Positions 60,438 to 64,000 of a stretch of DNA of 64,000 bases are shown here, in pieces. Location of the stretch: NCBI RefSeq assembly GCF_900188165.1, contig NZ_FZOS01000002.1, forward strand, positions 124,001 to 188,000. Direction: 5' to 3'. The translations under genes and the position numbers were made by a program. The number at the start of each line of letters is the position of its first letter. Positions within the stretch are counted from its first letter, which is position 1. The stretch is from Edaphosphingomonas laterariae. GTDB taxonomy: Bacteria; Pseudomonadota; Alphaproteobacteria; Sphingomonadales; Sphingomonadaceae. The notes below the pieces were generated by a model. The model was not told the origin of the DNA, ran no database searches, and saw nothing but the letters and a program-made list of their open reading frames with translations.

Positions 60438-60962
60438 GTGGAAATCAGGGACTTTTTCCACGGTAGTGCTCTCAACGCGGTCGACGCGAAGGGCCGAGTC
60501 TCGCTCCCTGCACCTTTCCGCACGGTCATCGATCGCCGCACGCATCGCGCCCTGATGCCCGGCGAATTTCCGTCGTCGGAAAAGTTCATCCTGCTCGGCG
60601 AGCATGAACGCCTGCCCTGCCTGCAGGCCTTCGATCCCGCTTATTCGCCGGAACTGCACAGCTATGTCGGCCAGCGCGTCGACGGGCGCGACGATGGCCT
60701 GGACCGCATGTCGGCCATGGATTTCGAGCAGATGGACGTGTTCGGCGCCTATCTGCAGGCCAATTATGACGATGCCGGCCGCATGGTGCTTTCGCCCATG
60801 TTCCGTTCGATCGCCGAGATTGAGGGGCTGGCCTTCTTCCTGGGTGCCGGCGCGACCTTCCAGATCTGGAACCCGCACAAGTTCCTCGAGCATTGCCAGG
60901 ACAAGCCCCGCGTTGTCCGCGCGCTCGAATTCATGCTCAAGGAAAAGGGGGCCAAGGCATGA
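60438..60962 (+). CDS. mraZ: Transcriptional regulator MraZ
   Basis: A 174-residue protein with two AbrB-like MraZ halves, each with the D-x-x-GR-x-x-L-P/S motif: [16 protein letters not shown] and [14 protein letters not shown]. MraZ binds DNA upstream of the division and cell wall (dcw) cluster and represses it. The start is uncertain: GTG 60438 gives [13 protein letters not shown] with family-like spacing; GTG 60423 is possible. It overlaps rsmH by four bases. Confidence 0.92.
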   Translation: MEIRDFFHGSALNAVDAKGRVSLPAPFRTVIDRRTHRALMPGEFPSSEKFILLGEHERLPCLQAFDPAYSPELHSYVGQRVDGRDDGLDRMSAMDFEQMDVFGAYLQANYDDAGRMVLSPMFRSIAEIEGLAFFLGAGATFQIWNPHKFLEHCQDKPRVVRALEFMLKEKGAKA

Positions 60963-61942
60963 CCGGCGCACCCGATTCCGGCGCCCATGATCCTCGCCAT
61001 GATCCCGTCCTGCTGACGGAGGTCGTCGCCGGCCTTGCCCCTGCCCCGGGCGAGGTGATGGTGGACGGCACCTTCGGCGCGGGCGGCTATAGCCGGGCGC
61101 TGCTGGCGGCCGGCGCGCATGTTTATGCCTTCGATCGCGATCCCGATGCGATCCGCGAAGGCGAGCCGATCGTCGCTGCCAATGACGGACGGCTCAACCT
61201 GATCGCCGAACGCTTCTCCCGCATGGAAGAAGCGTTGGCGGAGCGCGGGGTCGGCCCGGTCGACGGGGTGACGCTGGATATCGGCGTCTCCTCCATGCAA
61301 CTCGACCGGGCCGAACGCGGCTTTTCCTTCCAGGCCGACGGGCCGCTCGACATGCGCATGGAGCAGGAAGGCGAAAGCGCCGCCGATTTCGTCAACCATG
61401 CGGATGAATCGCTGATCGCCGACGTGCTCTACGCGCTGGGCGAGGAGCCGCGCGCGCGCCGCGTGGCCAAGGCGATCGTCGCCGCGCGGCCGATCACGCG
61501 CACCGGCGAACTGGCGGAAGTCGTTCGCCGCGCGCTCGGCCACAAGCCGCATGAGAAGAAGGATCCGGCGACGCGGACCTTCCAGGCAATCCGCATCTAT
61601 CTGAACCGCGAACTTGAGGAACTGGAAGGCGGCCTGGCCGCTGCCGAACGCGTGCTGGCGCCCGGCGGCCGGCTGGCGATCGTGTCCTTCCACTCGCTCG
61701 AGGATCGCATCGTCAAACGCTTCCTGCGCGAACGTTCGGGCGCCATGCCCGCCGGATCGCGCCATCGGCCCGATGCCGGGGCCAGCGGCCCGGCGCCCAG
61801 CTTCGAGGCCGTCGCCAAACCTGTCCGCGCCGGGGAGGCGGAGCTTGCCCGCAACCCCCGCGCCCGTTCCGCCACGCTGCGCGTCGCCCGTCGCACCGCC
61901 GCGCCCGCATGGCCTGTATCGCCCAAAGGAGTTTTGTCATGA
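60959..61942 (+). CDS. rsmH: 16S rRNA (cytosine-1402-N4)-methyltransferase RsmH
   Basis: A 327-residue SAM-dependent methyltransferase for C1402 of 16S rRNA. The start [36 protein letters not shown] includes the SAM loop, and family motifs [35 protein letters not shown] and [15 protein letters not shown] are intact. Second gene of the dcw cluster; it overlaps ftsL by four bases. Confidence 0.97.
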   Translation: MTGAPDSGAHDPRHDPVLLTEVVAGLAPAPGEVMVDGTFGAGGYSRALLAAGAHVYAFDRDPDAIREGEPIVAANDGRLNLIAERFSRMEEALAERGVGPVDGVTLDIGVSSMQLDRAERGFSFQADGPLDMRMEQEGESAADFVNHADESLIADVLYALGEEPRARRVAKAIVAARPITRTGELAEVVRRALGHKPHEKKDPATRTFQAIRIYLNRELEELEGGLAAAERVLAPGGRLAIVSFHSLEDRIVKRFLRERSGAMPAGSRHRPDAGASGPAPSFEAVAKPVRAGEAELARNPRARSATLRVARRTAAPAWPVSPKGVLS

Positions 61943-62499
61943 TCGCCGCAGCGCGTTTCCGTTCCGTCCTGTGGGTTGCCGCAGCGTCGACTGCGGGGCT
62001 CGCCTGCTATCTCGTGACACAGGGCGTGGCGTCCGAGCGCGCCGAACTGGCACGCACGGAACGCGCGATCCTGGCCAACCGCATCGCCATTCGCGATCTT
62101 GAGACCGAATTGGGCGCGCGCGGCAGCATGGCGCAGATGGAACGCTGGAACACGCGGGTGCTGGCGCTGAAGGCGCCGGAAGCCCGGCAATATCTGCATG
62201 GCGACGTCCAGCTCGCCAGCCTTGGCATGCCTGAAACGCCGGCGATGGCGGCGCGCGTGGTGCAGGTGGCGGCGACGAAGCCCGTCACGCCGACCGCGCC
62301 TGCCGGCCCGGCCGCGCCCGAACAGGTGGCCAGCGCCGAACCGCTGCTGCGCCACGCCACCTATATGAAGCCGCCGCCCGATCGCGTCGTCGATCTGGAG
62401 CGCAAGGTATCCGCGCGCGGCGATGGTCTGCTCGGCGCCGATGCGGTGGCCGATCTCGACCGGATCGCGCGCTCCGAGCGCGGCGCCGGCGGCCAGTGA
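61939..62499 (+). CDS. ftsL: FtsL-like cell division protein
   Basis: A 186-residue bitopic protein: short basic N-terminus, one membrane helix ([21 protein letters not shown]) and a periplasmic coiled coil ([39 protein letters not shown]), then an Ala/Pro-rich tail. This order and position between rsmH and ftsI mark it as FtsL. The tail is longer than in E. coli. AAAGGAG stands ahead of the ATG. Confidence 0.88.
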   Translation: MIAAARFRSVLWVAAASTAGLACYLVTQGVASERAELARTERAILANRIAIRDLETELGARGSMAQMERWNTRVLALKAPEARQYLHGDVQLASLGMPETPAMAARVVQVAATKPVTPTAPAGPAAPEQVASAEPLLRHATYMKPPPDRVVDLERKVSARGDGLLGADAVADLDRIARSERGAGGQ

Positions 62500-64000
62500 C
62501 GGCGGTCGCCGCACCTCCCCACAGAATTCGCATCGCCGATCAGCGCGAAATGGGCGTCGCCGTCGCCCATTTCCGGTTGATGGTGGTGATGCTGGCGTTC
62601 GCCTTCGTCACCCTGCTCATCGTCCTCAAGCTGATGTGGATGGCGGTGTTCGCCGAACCCACCGGCCAGGGTGGCGGCGCATCCATGCTGGTGCCGGCGC
62701 GCGCCGATATCGTCGATCGCAACGGCATGCCGCTGGCGCGCACCTTCAACGCCTGGTCGATCGCGATCCATCCCGACAAGATCCTAGGCAATCGCAAGCA
62801 GATCGCGGTCCAGCTCGCCGAGCTGATGCCGGAACGCAGCGCCCAGCAATATCTGGCGATCCTCAATTCAGGTAAGAGCTTCGTTTACCTGCGGCGGCGC
62901 GCGCTGCCCGAACTGGTGCGCGCGGTGAACGCCATCGGCGAACCCGGCATCGCGCTCGGCCGCGAGCCGGAGCGGCTCTATCCGCAGGGCGCGCTGGCGG
63001 CCCATGTGATCGGCTACACCAATCTCGACGGGCAGGGCGCAGCCGGGCTGGAGCGCGAGTTCAACAAGCGCCTGACCGATCCGGTGCTGCGCGATCAGCC
63101 GATGCAGCTCGCGCTCGATGCGCGCGTCCAGCAGGCGCTGGAATCGCAACTGGGCGAGGCGATGGCGCATTTCAGCGCGATCGGCGCCGCTGGCATCGTC
63201 CTCGATATCAAGACCAGCGAAGTGCTGGCGCTGACCTCGCTGCCGGAAATCAACCCCAATGCGCCGGGCAAGGCATCGCCCGAGGCCGGGTTCAACCGCG
63301 CCACGCTGGGCGTCTACGAACTGGGATCGACCTTCAAGCCGTTCACCGTCGCGATGGCGATGGACACCGGCTATATCGACAGCTTCGGCAAGATGTATGA
63401 TTGCCCGAAGGGGCTGAAGGTCGGCCGCTTCACCATCACCGATACCCATCCCTTCGGCCGCCGTTGCAGCGTGGCCGAGATCATGAAGGAATCGTCCAAC
63501 ATCGGCACCGCGCAGATCGCGGCGCAGGTGGGGGCGGATCGGCAGCGCGCCTTCCTGAAGAAGATGGGTTTCCTGGAACCGGTTTCGATCGAGCTTGGCG
63601 AACGCGGCCGCACGCTTTCGCCCGGCGCCAACTGGGGCGAGATCGCGACGATGACGGTGGGCTTCGGCCACGGCATCGCGGTGACGCCGCTGCATCTGGC
63701 GACGGGCTATGCCACCCTGTTCAACGGCGGCATCTGGCGCCCGGCGACGCTGATGAAGACGGGGCCGCAGCATCCCGTGCCGGCCGGTCGCCGCGTGTTC
63801 ACCGAGGATACGTCCTATCAGATGCGCGCGCTGCTGCGCCTCGTCGTCACCAATGGCACGGGCAAGAATGCCAATGCGGTGGGCTATCGCGTCGGCGGCA
63901 AGACGGGTACGGCGGAAAAGGCCGTTGGCGGCCGCTATGCGCGCGGCGCCGTCGTCAACACCTTCGCCGGCGTTTTCCCGATGGACGAGCCGCGCTATGT
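62496..64000 (+). CDS. ftsI: Peptidoglycan D,D-transpeptidase FtsI / PBP3 (runs past window end)
   Basis: The first 501 residues are visible. One membrane helix (LMVVMLAFAFVTLLIVLKLMW) follows a basic N-terminus, then a PBP dimerisation domain (PARADIVDRNGMPLARTFN, GREPERLYPQGALAAHVIGYTNLDGQG) and the transpeptidase domain. Its active motifs are S278-T-F-K281 (SXXK), S333-S-N335 (SXN) and K469-T-G471 (KTG). The GTG at 62496 overlaps the ftsL stop by four bases. It crosslinks septal peptidoglycan and is a beta-lactam target. Confidence 0.95.
   Translation, partial: MTAVAAPPHRIRIADQREMGVAVAHFRLMVVMLAFAFVTLLIVLKLMWMAVFAEPTGQGGGASMLVPARADIVDRNGMPLARTFNAWSIAIHPDKILGNRKQIAVQLAELMPERSAQQYLAILNSGKSFVYLRRRALPELVRAVNAIGEPGIALGREPERLYPQGALAAHVIGYTNLDGQGAAGLEREFNKRLTDPVLRDQPMQLALDARVQQALESQLGEAMAHFSAIGAAGIVLDIKTSEVLALTSLPEINPNAPGKASPEAGFNRATLGVYELGSTFKPFTVAMAMDTGYIDSFGKMYDCPKGLKVGRFTITDTHPFGRRCSVAEIMKESSNIGTAQIAAQVGADRQRAFLKKMGFLEPVSIELGERGRTLSPGANWGEIATMTVGFGHGIAVTPLHLATGYATLFNGGIWRPATLMKTGPQHPVPAGRRVFTEDTSYQMRALLRLVVTNGTGKNANAVGYRVGGKTGTAEKAVGGRYARGAVVNTFAGVFPMDEPRY

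Noticed and set aside
1-64000. Looked for CRISPR arrays, insertion sequences, integrase or phage genes, tRNA, rRNA and attachment sites.
   Set aside because: No regularly spaced repeats, transposase motifs, tRNA cloverleaf or rRNA-like blocks were noticed; genes are continuous and of similar composition. A tRNAscan-SE and Infernal run would be decisive.

Overview
This window is a high-GC alphaproteobacterial chromosome segment, most likely from a sphingomonad (order Sphingomonadales). Evidence: two proteins with the PEPxxWA-CTERM tail typical of that order, a UrcA-family protein, a TrcR cell-cycle regulator, K+-independent H+-pyrophosphatase, a cyoABCD-SURF1-RegB-RegA block, an ftsE-ftsX-YdcF-plsC string, and GANTC sites ahead of the division cluster. 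The genus cannot be fixed from the sequence alone. Coding density is very high. I find no rRNA, tRNA, CRISPR array, insertion sequence or phage gene. No gap between genes exceeds 300 bases; the largest (about 281, 250, 244 and 240 bases) are at 56478-56758, 32362-32611, 18721-18964 and 11988-12227.

Layout. 1-2680: a cardiolipin synthase cut by the window edge, an acetyltransferase and an MFS transporter, all on the minus strand. 2882-9785: a seven-gene plus-strand operon for a bo3-type quinol oxidase, its SURF1 assembly factor, and a RegB/RegA redox two-component pair. 9930-11987: TetR regulator, fatty-acid-hydroxylase-family membrane di-iron enzyme, small membrane protein. 12228-19684: the most unusual part. 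It holds a 1180-residue protein joining an uncharacterised N-terminal region, a DyP-type heme peroxidase and a cytochrome P450; a convergent class III nucleotide cyclase/ATPase/TPR protein; and a divergent Crp/Fnr-type regulator with a cyclic-nucleotide-like pocket. 19768-21387: TetR with a strong palindromic operator and two AhpD/carboxymuconolactone-decarboxylase-like proteins.

21435-38550 is mostly housekeeping: UrcA, FAD-linked D-lactate-type dehydrogenase, glycine-zipper protein, phytase-like esterase, rpmB, tadA, ftsEX, plsC, S9 peptidase, PEP-CTERM protein, hppA, GST, an LpxH-like phosphoesterase with a glycosyltransferase, and trcR. 38668-44965: a TonB-dependent receptor, then an RND efflux adaptor/pump pair. 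45008-58863: TspO, UbiK, YbjN, ProC, hemerythrin, DUF418, Bfd/Bfr iron storage, a CNNM/CBS protein, an OmpA-like protein, PurL, a VOC protein, a lysozyme-inhibitor-like lipoprotein, a second PEP-CTERM protein and CysK. 58871-64000: a membrane protein, then the start of the division and cell wall (dcw) cluster, mraZ-rsmH-ftsL-ftsI, with ftsI running off the end.

The best candidate for an undescribed system is 12228-19684. A DyP-P450 fusion with no redox partner fused to it or encoded in the window suggests peroxide-driven or hydroperoxide-relay chemistry. Its neighbours suggest a cyclic-nucleotide signalling pair (cyclase plus Crp-like receptor), although functional coupling is inference.
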